The notes below the pieces were generated by a model, which was not told the origin of the DNA, made no database searches, and worked only from the letters and a program-made list of their open reading frames with translations. DNA of 48,472 nt from Firmicutes bacterium UBA1702 (GTDB taxonomy: Bacteria > Bacillota > Clostridia > Peptostreptococcales > Anaerovoracaceae), in the NCBI GenBank assembly GCA_002320005.1, contig DCJK01000040.1, forward strand, positions 1-48,472, given 5' to 3'. Below, in pieces: positions 7,266 to 16,175 of this stretch. The position numbers and the translations under genes were made by a program. Position 1 is the first letter of the stretch. Each line of letters begins with the position of its first letter.

Positions 7266-8992
7266 TATTTTTCTGCGTTGACTATTTCTATTGCTGCAGC
7301 CACAGCTTCAGAAACAGACATCTCCTGTTTTTCGGCTTCTCTTCTCAGTTTATATTCAACGACTCCCTCCGGTGCACGTTTTCCTACGGTGATTCTCACA
7401 GGAATTCCCAGGAGGTCAGCATCTTTGAATTTAACTCCCGGTCTTTCGTCTCTGTCGTCCAGAAGGACTTCCACACCGGCATCTGACAGTCTGCTGTATA
7501 TTTCCTCGGCCACAGCTTCCTGAGTTTCATCCCCCGGTTTCACCAGTGTTATGATTACGTGGTAAGGAGCGACAGACATAGGCCAGATGATACCGTTTTC
7601 ATCATGATGCTGTTCAACTATTGCAGAAAGAGTTCTTGTGACTCCTATGCCGTAGCAGCCCATTACTATGAGCCTGTCCTGCTGATTCTCGTCCTTATAT
7701 ACCGCGTTCATAGCCTGAGAATACTTGGTTCCCAGTTTGAAGACCTGTCCCACTTCTATGCCCCGGGCATGTTTTACCGGAGCTCCGCACACAGGACACG
7801 GATCGTCCTCTTTGAGGAGTTTAAGGTCTGTAACAATATCGCCCTTGTAGTCTCTGCCGTAGTTGACATTTTTTACGTGATAATTTTCTTTGTTGGCTCC
7901 TGCGCAAAGATTCCTGAGACCGGTCAGCTCGCTGTCAACAACCACCTTGCAGTCGTGAAGGCCTACAGGACCCGTAAATCCTCCCACGCAGCCTGTCTTT
8001 TGTGACATTTTGGCTTCGTCTGCAAACTCTATAGCATGTTCAGGTATGTTCAATGCGTTTATGAGTTTTGTCATGTTCAGTTCTCTGTCCCCGCGAACGA
8101 AGGCTGCCACATATTCCTTTTCATTACCCTCTTCGTCATAGGTGACAAAGAGAAGGGCTTTGATGGTCTTTGTCTGTGGCATTCCCAGAAAATCAGCCAC
8201 CGCTTCTATGGTTTTTGTTCCCGGAGTGTTTACCTCTTCCATCGGGAGCATTTCTTCGGTGTCTGCCGGCGCATCTACGCACTGGGCTCTTTCTGTGGTT
8301 GCTGCCATGGAGCACTTTTCGCAGTAGGCGATTTCGCTTTCTCCTACTTCCGATAAGGCTGTAAATTCATGAGAGTTGCTTCCGCCTATAGCTCCGGTAT
8401 CTGCTTCAACAGGTCTGAAAGTAAGGCCGCAGCGGGTGAAAATCTTCTCGTATGCCTTGTACATATCATCGTAACTCTTGTCAAGACCCTCGAAGTCCCT
8501 GTCAAAGGAATAGGCGTCCTTCATTATAAACTCTCTGCTGCGCATGAGACCGAATCTCGGTCTTGCTTCGTCTCTGTATTTGGTCTGTATCTGATAGAGG
8601 TTCATAGGCAGCTGCCTGTATGAAGAAACATCATTTCTGATAATGTCCGTGAAAATTTCTTCGTGAGTAGGTCCAAGGCAGAAATCTCTTCCGTTTCTGT
8701 CCTTTACACGCCACAGCTCCGGTCCGTAAGCAAACCACCGGCCCGATTCCTGCCACAACTCTGCCGGCTGTATAGCTGACATGTGAATTTCCTGGCCGCC
8801 CGCTTTATCCATTTCACTTCGGATTATATCCTCTATTTTTCGTACAGATCTCCATCCGAAAGGCATAAATCCGTATATTCCGGAAGCCAGTTTCCTAATC
8901 ATTCCTGTGCGTATCAGCAGAATATGGCTGGGAATTTCAGCCTCTGCCGGAACTTCTCTGAGTGTTTTAATGTGCATCTTTGAAAGTTTCAT
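7265..8992 (-). CDS. proS: Prolyl-tRNA synthetase (bacterial type with editing domain)
   Basis: This 575-residue class II synthetase charges tRNA-Pro. Class II motif 2 appears in QIQTKYRDEARPRFGLMRSREFIMKDAYSF, and motif 3 near GCYGIGVTRTLSAIVEQ. Between them (residues ~225-390) is the YbaK-like editing insertion that removes Ala-tRNA-Pro. A C-terminal anticodon-binding domain follows. GAGGAGA precedes the ATG. No T-box leader is possible because only 13 bases separate it from ispDF. Confidence 0.96.
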   Translation of the reverse strand: MKLSKMHIKTLREVPAEAEIPSHILLIRTGMIRKLASGIYGFMPFGWRSVRKIEDIIRSEMDKAGGQEIHMSAIQPAELWQESGRWFAYGPELWRVKDRNGRDFCLGPTHEEIFTDIIRNDVSSYRQLPMNLYQIQTKYRDEARPRFGLMRSREFIMKDAYSFDRDFEGLDKSYDDMYKAYEKIFTRCGLTFRPVEADTGAIGGSNSHEFTALSEVGESEIAYCEKCSMAATTERAQCVDAPADTEEMLPMEEVNTPGTKTIEAVADFLGMPQTKTIKALLFVTYDEEGNEKEYVAAFVRGDRELNMTKLINALNIPEHAIEFADEAKMSQKTGCVGGFTGPVGLHDCKVVVDSELTGLRNLCAGANKENYHVKNVNYGRDYKGDIVTDLKLLKEDDPCPVCGAPVKHARGIEVGQVFKLGTKYSQAMNAVYKDENQQDRLIVMGCYGIGVTRTLSAIVEQHHDENGIIWPMSVAPYHVIITLVKPGDETQEAVAEEIYSRLSDAGVEVLLDDRDERPGVKFKDADLLGIPVRITVGKRAPEGVVEYKLRREAEKQEMSVSEAVAAAIEIVNAEK

Positions 8993-9005
8993 ATCTGTTT
9001 CTCCT

Positions 9006-10142
9006 CTATCCTCTGTTTATGGTACAAACCGCTTCTGCGGCAATGCCCTCCTGGCGTCCCACAAAACCCAGTTTCTCGGTAGTTGTGGCCTTTACATTTA
9101 TACTGCCTGCGTCCATTCCCAGAACGGCAGCTATATTTGTTCTCATCTTCTCTATATACGGTGAGAGCTTTGGTCTCTGAGCCATTATGGTTATATCCGC
9201 ATTGCCCAGCCTGAAGCCCTCCTGCTCAATAAGCTCTCTGACTTTCTGCAGAAGAATCATGCTTGATATTCCCTTGTATGCGTCATCTGTGTCAGGAAAA
9301 TGCCTTCCTATATCTCCCATGGCAGCCGCTCCCAGCATGGCGTCCATAAGGGCGTGTACAGCCACATCCGCATCGGAATGCCCCAGAAGACCTTTCTCGA
9401 AAGGAATTTCTATCCCGCACAGGACCAGCTTTCTTCCTTCCGTAAGGCGATGAACATCAAAACCGGTGCCTATTCTCGTTTCCATGGGAAGATCCTCCTG
9501 AGTGGTTATTTTTATATTGCGATAACTGCCTTCAACTATGGTCACGGGATGGCCGGCTCTTTCTGCCAGTCCTCCGTCATCGGTACCCAGAAAGCCTTCA
9601 CCTTCCGCAGCCGCATAAGCCTCTCTGATGAGAGCCACATCGAAGCCCTGAGGCGTCTGCACGCTGTAAAGTCTGTCTCTTGGCAAAGTTATACTGTCTG
9701 TATTGTCGCCGCCCCGGGTCTGCCTGACGGTATCTTTGACAGGTATGGCGGCCACAGCGGCCCCCGTACCGGCTGCTGCCTCGAGGACGCGCATTATTGT
9801 TTCCATGTCCACATAAGGTCTTGCACCGTCATGGATGAGCACATACCCGTCTTCCACCAGATTCAGAGCATTTCTCACGGAATCCTGTCTTTCCTTTCCT
9901 CCTGCTACAGCTCTGCTGAACTTTGAAAACTGACGGCATAAGCCGGTGCAGAGCTCCAGAAACTCACTGCTGCCCACTACGATTATCTCATCTACGTGTT
10001 CAGAAGCCTCAAAAGGCTCCACAGCCTTTTCAAGAACAGTCTTTCCGCCTATCTTCAAAAATTGTTTGGGCAGCGGTGTGCCCATTCTGCGTCCGCTGCC
10101 TGCGGCTGTTACAACTGCCGTTACTTTTCTGCCTTTATACAT
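9006..10142 (-). CDS. ispDF: Bifunctional IspD/IspF isoprenoid synthesis enzyme
   Basis: This 378-residue fusion catalyses two steps of the MEP pathway. The IspD part (1-~220) is a cytidylyltransferase with VVTAAGSGRRMGTPLPKQFL, which loads CTP onto MEP, and LIHDGARPYV. The IspF part (~222-378) forms the cyclic diphosphate and shows GTGFDVHRL with metal ligands Asp and His, LGHSDADVAVHALMDA and the C-terminal TTTEKLGFVGRQEGIAA. The two are fused in many Clostridia and in some Proteobacteria. It lies between the PIN-TRAM gene and proS, as in related genomes. Confidence 0.95.
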   Translation of the reverse strand: MYKGRKVTAVVTAAGSGRRMGTPLPKQFLKIGGKTVLEKAVEPFEASEHVDEIIVVGSSEFLELCTGLCRQFSKFSRAVAGGKERQDSVRNALNLVEDGYVLIHDGARPYVDMETIMRVLEAAAGTGAAVAAIPVKDTVRQTRGGDNTDSITLPRDRLYSVQTPQGFDVALIREAYAAAEGEGFLGTDDGGLAERAGHPVTIVEGSYRNIKITTQEDLPMETRIGTGFDVHRLTEGRKLVLCGIEIPFEKGLLGHSDADVAVHALMDAMLGAAAMGDIGRHFPDTDDAYKGISSMILLQKVRELIEQEGFRLGNADITIMAQRPKLSPYIEKMRTNIAAVLGMDAGSINVKATTTEKLGFVGRQEGIAAEAVCTINRG

Positions 10143-10160
10143 TACCGTGGTTCGCTTTCA

Positions 10161-11297
10161 TTAGTGCATGGTTTTGCCGAAAATCATCCTTCCGGCAGCT
10201 GTTTGTAGTACGCTGGTAACCATTATTTCAACGGTCTGTCCTATCTTCTTGCGTCCGTTTTCCACAACTATCATGGTTCCGTCATCCAGATATGCGACCG
10301 CCTGATTCTGGTCTTTCCCCTGTTTGATAAGGGTGACAGTCATGGTTTCTCCAGGAATAACCATAGGCTTCATGGCATTTGCCAGTTCGTTTATGTTAAG
10401 AACCGGGACTTCCTTGATGGCGGCTACCTTGTTGAGATTGAAATCGTTGGTCACCACTTTGCCTTTTATTATCTGGGCAAGTTTCAGCAGTTTGACATCA
10501 ACTTCCGGAATTTCCTTAATAGCTTTCTCGGAGTCTGTGTTGTATATTTCTATTCCGTATTCTTCCTGAATTTTGTTAAGTATATCAAGACCGCGTCGGC
10601 CCCTTGTTCTCTTGAGACCGTCAGAAGAATCTGCGATATGTCTCAGTTCGACAAGAACAAACTCAGGGATGACTATAGGTCCTTCCAGAAAGCCCGTTTT
10701 CATTATCTCGAGAATTCTGCCGTCAATGATAACGCTGGTGTCGAGGATTTTGGGAACCCGGGATCTTTTTCTGTCTTTTTCATTGTAGGCGTACGGGTTT
10801 TCTTCCTGTAAATCCTGCCTGCCCGGCTGCATCTTTGCAATGGACTGTGTGATTATTTCGGAGCCTTTTTTTGTTCCGATAACTGCACCAAGAAATCCAA
10901 GTATGATGTATATTGCTATGGTCAGTGTCAGATAAATTGCCTTTGACACCACATCCTGATATATCTTGGTCAGCAGAAACGCCAGCACAAGACCGGCTAT
11001 GAGTCCGATGGTTCCGGCTGCCAGATCGCTTCCGGAAACTCCTTTCAGCTCGTTACCTATATTGTCAGCCATTTTGTTTCCCTGTCTACCCAGGCTCGGC
11101 GCTATGCAGTAAAAAATAAATCCGAAAATAATTGCAAACAACAACCCCATGGAAATCTCTTCCACGCCGGTCATCTGAATATACTCAGCATTCTCTCCTG
11201 CCTGTTTTTCCGTAAAGGTTCTGAACAGGTAAAATGCTTCGTATCCCAGCAGTGCGCCGAAAATTGTGAATATTCCCTTGAACAGTTTCTTGAACAT
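10161..11297 (-). CDS. PIN and TRAM domain membrane protein (YacL-like)
   Basis: This 378-residue protein has about four membrane helices in its N-terminal half (to residue ~135), then a PIN-type nuclease fold beginning KILDTSVIIDGRI with conserved acidic residues (Asp in LDTSV, Glu in ELRHIAD, Asp in VVTNDFN), then a C-terminal TRAM RNA-binding domain (GETMTVTLIKQGKDQNQAVAYLDDGTM). Homologues sit next to ispD in Firmicutes; the cellular role is not settled. The ATG at 11297 is chosen because AAAGGAGG precedes it. Confidence 0.9.
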   Translation of the reverse strand: MFKKLFKGIFTIFGALLGYEAFYLFRTFTEKQAGENAEYIQMTGVEEISMGLLFAIIFGFIFYCIAPSLGRQGNKMADNIGNELKGVSGSDLAAGTIGLIAGLVLAFLLTKIYQDVVSKAIYLTLTIAIYIILGFLGAVIGTKKGSEIITQSIAKMQPGRQDLQEENPYAYNEKDRKRSRVPKILDTSVIIDGRILEIMKTGFLEGPIVIPEFVLVELRHIADSSDGLKRTRGRRGLDILNKIQEEYGIEIYNTDSEKAIKEIPEVDVKLLKLAQIIKGKVVTNDFNLNKVAAIKEVPVLNINELANAMKPMVIPGETMTVTLIKQGKDQNQAVAYLDDGTMIVVENGRKKIGQTVEIMVTSVLQTAAGRMIFGKTMH

Positions 11298-11362
11298 TGC
11301 TTTTCCTCCTTTCTTGTAAAATTTGCAAGGCTTTTGCATCAAAACCTCATAGGTCCAATGAT

Positions 11363-11836
11363 TTAGACGGTTTCCTCTATAAGTTTTTCTGCTTCTTCTT
11401 CCGAAAATCCGCAGGCAAGAATAAGTTCGCTTATCAGTATCTGCTTTGCATTGTGAAGCATCTTGGTCTCGCCGGCAGACAGTCCTTTGTCTCTTCCGGT
11501 GCGCATAAGATTTCTCACAACCTCTGCCACCTTGAAGATGTCGCCTGCCTTAAGCTTATCCATGTTGTCGCGGTAGCGGCGGTTCCAGTTTCTGTCCATG
11601 GCGGTGCTCTCCTGCCTAAGAACCGTGACTGCCTCCAGCGCCACTTCTCTGGAGACTATGCTCCTTATGCCTACTGACTGTTCGGACTCGACGGGAAGCA
11701 TGACATTGATATCATTGCACGGTAATTCAAGGATGTAGTATTTTTTTACTTCACCCAGGATTTTTTTCTCTTCGATTTTGCGAATTACCCCTGCGCCATG
11801 CATGGGGTGAACGATTTTGCTGCCCACCGGAAACAT
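11363..11836 (-). CDS. CarD family transcriptional regulator
   Basis: This 157-residue protein starts with the RNA-polymerase-interacting domain shared with the Mfd repair factor (FPVGSKIVHPMHGAGVIRKIEEKKI), which contacts the beta subunit. The helical C-terminal part (residues ~60-157) contains WNRRYRDNMDKLKAGDIFKVAEVVRNL and is thought to touch promoter DNA. CarD proteins stabilise open complexes at ribosomal and other promoters. It is the first gene of the minus-strand run into the PIN-TRAM, ispDF and proS genes and has a near-consensus promoter upstream. Confidence 0.92.
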   Translation of the reverse strand: MFPVGSKIVHPMHGAGVIRKIEEKKILGEVKKYYILELPCNDINVMLPVESEQSVGIRSIVSREVALEAVTVLRQESTAMDRNWNRRYRDNMDKLKAGDIFKVAEVVRNLMRTGRDKGLSAGETKMLHNAKQILISELILACGFSEEEAEKLIEETV

Positions 11837-11876
11837 GACATACTCCCTCCATTTTATTTTAGCCTATACATTATTA

Positions 11877-11906
11877 AGTATAAAAGATTTTGTGTCACCA
11901 TGTCAA
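11877..11906 (-). promoter_or_regulatory. Promoter of the carD operon
   Basis: On the minus strand TTGACA (11901-11906) and TATACT (11877-11882) are 18 bases apart, about 40 bases upstream of the carD start. This is close to the vegetative sigma consensus. Confidence 0.65.
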
Positions 11907-11975
11907 GTTGAATAAAATTTAATATATTATCATAGCAATATTTTAGTTGTCAACATTTATTTTTCACAAAACCTT

Positions 11976-12003
11976 TTGCCTATTTCCACATTTGTGTTAA
12001 AAT
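11976..12003 (+). promoter_or_regulatory. Possible promoter of the two-component system
   Basis: TTGCCT (11976-11981) and TAAAAT (11998-12003) are separated by 16 bases, about 70 bases upstream of the response regulator start. The match is moderate. It is divergent from the carD promoter in an A+T-rich intergenic region. Confidence 0.4.
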
Positions 12004-12074
12004 ACTTATGATAAAATTTAGAAAAACAATATAAACAATATTTCAGAAAACAATATGATGAGAGGAGATTCCCC

Positions 12075-12752
12075 ATGTACAAGATACTGGTAGTGGACGA
12101 TGAACCTAAAATCCGCGAGGTAATAAAAGAATACGCGGAATTCAGCGGTTACGATGTAACCGAGGCCGAGGACGGCATGAGCGCCATCGGTCTTTGCAAG
12201 CTCAACGATTACGATCTTATAGTCATGGATGTCATGATGCCAAAGCTTGACGGTTTCTCCGCATGCAAAGAGATAAAGAAGATAAAGGACATTCCGGTTA
12301 TAATGCTTTCGGCAAGAGGTGAGGAATACGACAAGCTCTTCGGCTTTGAACTGGGTATAGACGACTATATAGTCAAGCCTTTCAGCCCTAAGGAGCTGAT
12401 GGCCAGAATCAACGCCGTTCTTACCAGATTCAAGTCAAAATCTGCTTCAACGCAGGGTGACCTTAAGTTCGGCGGTCTGGAAATCAATATACCTGCAAGG
12501 ACCGTCACTGTGGACGGCAAAAAGATAGATCTCACGCCTAAGGAGTACGAACTTCTTTTCTATCTTGTTGAAAACAAGAACATAGCTCTTTCCAGAGATA
12601 AACTGCTCTCGGACATCTGGGGCTACGATTTCTTCGGAGATGACCGCACCATAGACACCCATATCAAAAATCTCAGGAACAGCCTGGGTCCTTACAGAGA
12701 CTATATTGTTACTTTAAGAGGAGTCGGTTATAAATTTGAGTACGAAGATTAA
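12075..12752 (+). CDS. OmpR/PhoB family response regulator
   Basis: This 225-residue regulator has a receiver domain (1-~118) with VVDDEP, the phospho-acceptor Asp52 in IVMDVMMPK, the switch residue region IMLSARGEE and the lysine motif DYIVKPF. A winged-helix DNA-binding domain follows (~130-225), with LTPKEYELLFYLVENK and DRTIDTHIKNLRNSLG. GAGAGGAG precedes the ATG. Its end overlaps the downstream histidine kinase by 17 bases, so the pair forms a two-component system. The signal sensed is unknown. Confidence 0.93.
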   Translation: MYKILVVDDEPKIREVIKEYAEFSGYDVTEAEDGMSAIGLCKLNDYDLIVMDVMMPKLDGFSACKEIKKIKDIPVIMLSARGEEYDKLFGFELGIDDYIVKPFSPKELMARINAVLTRFKSKSASTQGDLKFGGLEINIPARTVTVDGKKIDLTPKEYELLFYLVENKNIALSRDKLLSDIWGYDFFGDDRTIDTHIKNLRNSLGPYRDYIVTLRGVGYKFEYED

Positions 12753-14526
12753 ATTTGATGCCCACAGTATCAAATTCCGTCTGTGGGTATACTTTGCAGC
12801 CATAGGCATGGGGGTCGTAGGCCTCATATGGTTTCTGCAGCTTTTCTTTATGAACAACTATTACGAAGAAATGAAGATCAGAGAGGTGGCCCGGGTGGCC
12901 TCCTCTATTTCTGTTTCTTATCAGAAGGACGACAGTAACCTGACTTCTTCTATTCAGGAACTGTCCATCAGTAACGACTTTTATGTAATGATGGAATCCT
13001 CATCGGGCCTTCTGCTCTTCGAACCCGAACAGGAGAGCCTCTCTCCCGTGTATATATATTTCGAGGAGACTCCAAAGCTCAAGTCCATGCTGGAGAAATC
13101 CGGCGGCAAGCCTGTATCATTCAAGATCAACACCGGCATAGACAAATACAAGACTCTTGCCTACGGATGCCGCATTGCAGGATCAGACGGCAATGCTGCA
13201 AATCTGTATATTTTTTCTCCGCTTTATCCTGTTTCGTCCACGGTAAGCATTCTCAGACGCCAGCTGGCTTATGTAACCATGCTGACTCTGGTTCTGGCAT
13301 TTACCCTGGCTATATATTTTGCCAACCGCATATCAAGGCCAATTAAAGGCATAACCGCTACAGCAAAAGAAATGGGACAAGGCAAATATGATGTAAAATT
13401 CGAAGGGAATTCATATTCGGAAATCAATAACCTGGCAGATACCCTCAATACTGCGGCCTATGAACTGGGTATGGCGGACAACCGCATGAAGGATCTCATC
13501 GCCAATGTTTCTCATGACCTGAAAACTCCGCTTACCATGATAAGGTCCTATGCGGAAATGATTCAGGATCTTTCAGGCGACATACCTGAAAAACGTAATG
13601 CTCATCTGCAGGTAATCATTGACGAAACGGAAAGGCTCAACCATCTGGTCAGCGACATGGCCACAGTCTCTGCAATGCAGACTCACACGGTCACTCTTGA
13701 ACGCAGCATCTTCGATCTTACTTCTGCTTCGGCGGCAATACTGTCTTCGTATGATATACTTTCTGAGCAGGAAAACTACAATTTCATTTTCAATGCCCCT
13801 AAGGAATGCCTTGTATACGGCGATGAGAACAGAATCAAACAGGTAATAGCCAACCTTGTAAACAACGCGGTAAAATATTGCGGAGAAGACAAAGTCATTA
13901 TAGTCACCATCCGCCGCTCAGGTAAAAAATACCGTGTGGAAGTGGCTGACCACGGTCCTGGAATATCCCAAGAAGAGCTTCCTCATGTATGGGACAGATA
14001 CTACAAGACCAGCACCAACTATGTGCGTCCTACCGAAGGCAGCGGTCTCGGTCTTTCCATAGTAAAGGGCATACTCACCCTTCATCATGCCAACTACGGA
14101 GTTTACAGCAAGGTAGGCAAAGGAACCACCTTCTGGTTTGAACTGCCTTATATGAGAAAGGAAAAGGACAAGCCGTCTTCCGCTTCCGGATCGGATTCCT
14201 CTCCTTCAGGTTCTTCTGCTCCTGCGGTGCCTTCTAATTCACATGAACCTGACACTCCCGCAGAGCCTCCGGCAGATTCTGCGGCAGCAGCCGCTTCTGA
14301 TGATGCGGCCATAGGATATGGACTTTCTTCTGCGCCGGGAGCGCTGCATGCCAAATATGCAGATTATGATACTGCGGCTTTCCTGCACAAAAAAACGTCT
14401 TCCGACAGAGCGTCTTACTCTGCCGTCAGAGGAAGCACTTCCCGCGGAACATATGCTTCGAGCATTTCCGGCAAATCTGTTCCGCGCGACCCTGAATTCA
14501 TCGAGGACATCGATGAGACGAAATAG
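12736..14526 (+). CDS. Sensor histidine kinase with unusual Ser/Ala/Pro-rich tail
   Basis: This 596-residue membrane kinase has TM1 (~14-38), an extracellular sensor part (~39-170), TM2 (~175-196), a HAMP linker, a HisKA domain with the phosphorylated His260 in NVSHDLKTPLTM, and an ATPase domain with the N box NLVNNAVKY, G1 ADHGPGIS and G2 GSGLGLSIVKG. The kinase ends near residue 470. About 120 further residues form a low-complexity tail rich in Ser, Ala and Pro (SGSDSSPSGSSAPAVPS, PPADSAAAAA) ending in acidic EFIEDIDETK. Such a tail is not part of the family. The start is probably TTG at 12736, with AGAGGAG 13 bases upstream; this spacing is loose and the exact start is uncertain. Confidence 0.9.
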   Translation: MSTKIKFDAHSIKFRLWVYFAAIGMGVVGLIWFLQLFFMNNYYEEMKIREVARVASSISVSYQKDDSNLTSSIQELSISNDFYVMMESSSGLLLFEPEQESLSPVYIYFEETPKLKSMLEKSGGKPVSFKINTGIDKYKTLAYGCRIAGSDGNAANLYIFSPLYPVSSTVSILRRQLAYVTMLTLVLAFTLAIYFANRISRPIKGITATAKEMGQGKYDVKFEGNSYSEINNLADTLNTAAYELGMADNRMKDLIANVSHDLKTPLTMIRSYAEMIQDLSGDIPEKRNAHLQVIIDETERLNHLVSDMATVSAMQTHTVTLERSIFDLTSASAAILSSYDILSEQENYNFIFNAPKECLVYGDENRIKQVIANLVNNAVKYCGEDKVIIVTIRRSGKKYRVEVADHGPGISQEELPHVWDRYYKTSTNYVRPTEGSGLGLSIVKGILTLHHANYGVYSKVGKGTTFWFELPYMRKEKDKPSSASGSDSSPSGSSAPAVPSNSHEPDTPAEPPADSAAAAASDDAAIGYGLSSAPGALHAKYADYDTAAFLHKKTSSDRASYSAVRGSTSRGTYASSISGKSVPRDPEFIEDIDETK

Positions 14527-14547
14527 AATGTTGATGCGCTTTTTGCA

Positions 14548-14585
14548 CAATACCCCTGCGCCGAATGGGCAGGGGTATTGTTTTT
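14548..14585 (+). terminator. Terminator after the two-component operon
   Basis: CAATACCCCTGC (14548-14559) pairs perfectly with GCAGGGGTATTG (14569-14580) around a 9-base loop, followed by five T. It lies 21 bases after the kinase stop. Confidence 0.88.
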
Positions 14586-14636
14586 CCTCCTCTGATGGTA
14601 TGCTTACATTTACTCGCTATATTCAAGTCCGCAGAA

Positions 14637-16016
14637 TTATTTCTGTTTTTTTGCAAATGCCGCAATGGCTTCAGTAATGTTTCGGGCACCTATGATGCTG
14701 CACTCTGCGGGAGGTTCCTTTAGATTTCTGAGGCATGACCGGGGCAAGATGACCCTTTTGTAACCCATTCTGGCCGCCTCTTTTACTATCTTGTCTGCAT
14801 ATCTGACCGTGCGCAAATCTCCGGTAAGACCTATTTCGCCTATGGCAAGAGTCTTCTGACCGGCAGAGATTCCCTTGAATGAGGAATAAATTGCCAGAGC
14901 TACTGCCAGGTCGGCAGAAGTTCCCTCGGGCTTGAGTCCCCCAACGATATTAACATATACATCCTGATTTATCAGCGGCAGTCCGGCCTTTTTCTCGAGA
15001 ACCGCCAGCAGCATGCTGAGTCTGGCGTTGTCTGCACCTACGGCAGTTCTTCTGGCAAAACCTATGTTTGCAGGGGTAACAAGGGCCTGGACTTCAAACA
15101 TTACAGGCCTCGTTCCTTCGTACACGGCAGCCGTTACGGAGCCTTCCGATTCCTCTGCTCTGTTCTCAAGAAATGTGCCTGATATATCTGATACTTCCAC
15201 GAGACCTGACTCCTCCATAGTAAAGGCACCTATTTCACTGGTTGTACCGAATCGGTTTTTGAAGGATCGGAGAATTCTAAGTTCCTGATCTCTCTCCCCT
15301 GCAAAGTTCAGCACACAGTCCACAAGGTGCTCCACGGTCTTGGGGCCTGCAAGGTCACCGCTTTTGGTTACATGGGCGACAATGAAAATAGGTATATTGC
15401 CTGTTTTGCCAAGCTTCATCAGCTTGTTGCCGCAGGCTCGCACCTGGGAAACGCTTCCGGGCGCGGAGTCCAGTTGGTCGCTGTACATGGTCTGTATGGA
15501 ATCTATGATGAGAAAATCCGGCTTTATGTTTTCGCACGCGTTTTCTACATTTTCTATGTTTGTTTCGGGCATGACAAAGAGGCCTGCCGGAATCTCACCG
15601 CAGACTCTGTCTGCCCGCATCTTGATCTGCTCCTCCGATTCTTCGCCGGAAACATACAGGACCTTAAGTCCGCCGCCGGCTATATTAGACGCTGTCTGAA
15701 TGATAATTGTGGACTTGCCTATACCGGGCTCCCCTGAAATGAGCACCAGTGACCCCTTTACGAGTCCGCCGCCCAGTACTCTGTTAAGCTCACCTATGCC
15801 TGTGTCCAGACGCCTGTATTCTCTGGTGCCTACGTCCCGCAGCTTTGCGGGTCGTCCGCTTTCGCTGGTTCTGCGTCTGGTATCGGCTGAAGTCTGGGGC
15901 AGCATTTTCTCCTCAACAAAGGAATTCCATGCGCCGCATATGCATTGTCCCATCCATGTAGGGCTTTCGTATCCGCATTCCTGACAGACAAAAACTGATT
16001 TACCCTTCTTTGCCAT
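14637..16016 (-). CDS. radA: DNA repair protein RadA
   Basis: This 459-residue ATPase helps process branched recombination intermediates. It shows an N-terminal zinc finger (CQECGYESPTWMGQCICGAW), the Walker A GEPGIGKST, Walker B in FLIIDSIQTM, the RadA signature KNRFG in RSFKNRFGTTSE, and a C-terminal Lon-protease-like domain (GGLKPEGTSADLAVALAIYSS). The ATG at 16016 has AAAGGAGA upstream and is preferred to an in-frame codon 21 bases before. It stands alone as a transcription unit. Confidence 0.95.
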   Translation of the reverse strand: MAKKGKSVFVCQECGYESPTWMGQCICGAWNSFVEEKMLPQTSADTRRRTSESGRPAKLRDVGTREYRRLDTGIGELNRVLGGGLVKGSLVLISGEPGIGKSTIIIQTASNIAGGGLKVLYVSGEESEEQIKMRADRVCGEIPAGLFVMPETNIENVENACENIKPDFLIIDSIQTMYSDQLDSAPGSVSQVRACGNKLMKLGKTGNIPIFIVAHVTKSGDLAGPKTVEHLVDCVLNFAGERDQELRILRSFKNRFGTTSEIGAFTMEESGLVEVSDISGTFLENRAEESEGSVTAAVYEGTRPVMFEVQALVTPANIGFARRTAVGADNARLSMLLAVLEKKAGLPLINQDVYVNIVGGLKPEGTSADLAVALAIYSSFKGISAGQKTLAIGEIGLTGDLRTVRYADKIVKEAARMGYKRVILPRSCLRNLKEPPAECSIIGARNITEAIAAFAKKQK

Positions 16017-16117
16017 TGATTTCTCCTTTGCGAACATCTGTTCTGTTTATATAATACACCCTTTCCCTGCCTTTGTCCACAATATTTTATCCGGCCTTAA
16101 CCCGGTTATGGCAATGT

Positions 16118-16157
16118 ACGCAAAAAGCAACATAGGCGGCCGGATAGCCGCCTATGT
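16118..16157 (-). terminator. Terminator after the EF-G-like gene
   Basis: On the minus strand ACATAGGCGGC pairs perfectly with GCCGCCTATGT across a 6-base loop, followed by TGCTTTTTG. It lies about 20 bases after the EF-G-like stop codon. Confidence 0.8.
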
Positions 16158-16175
16158 AGATATGATGATTTTAAT

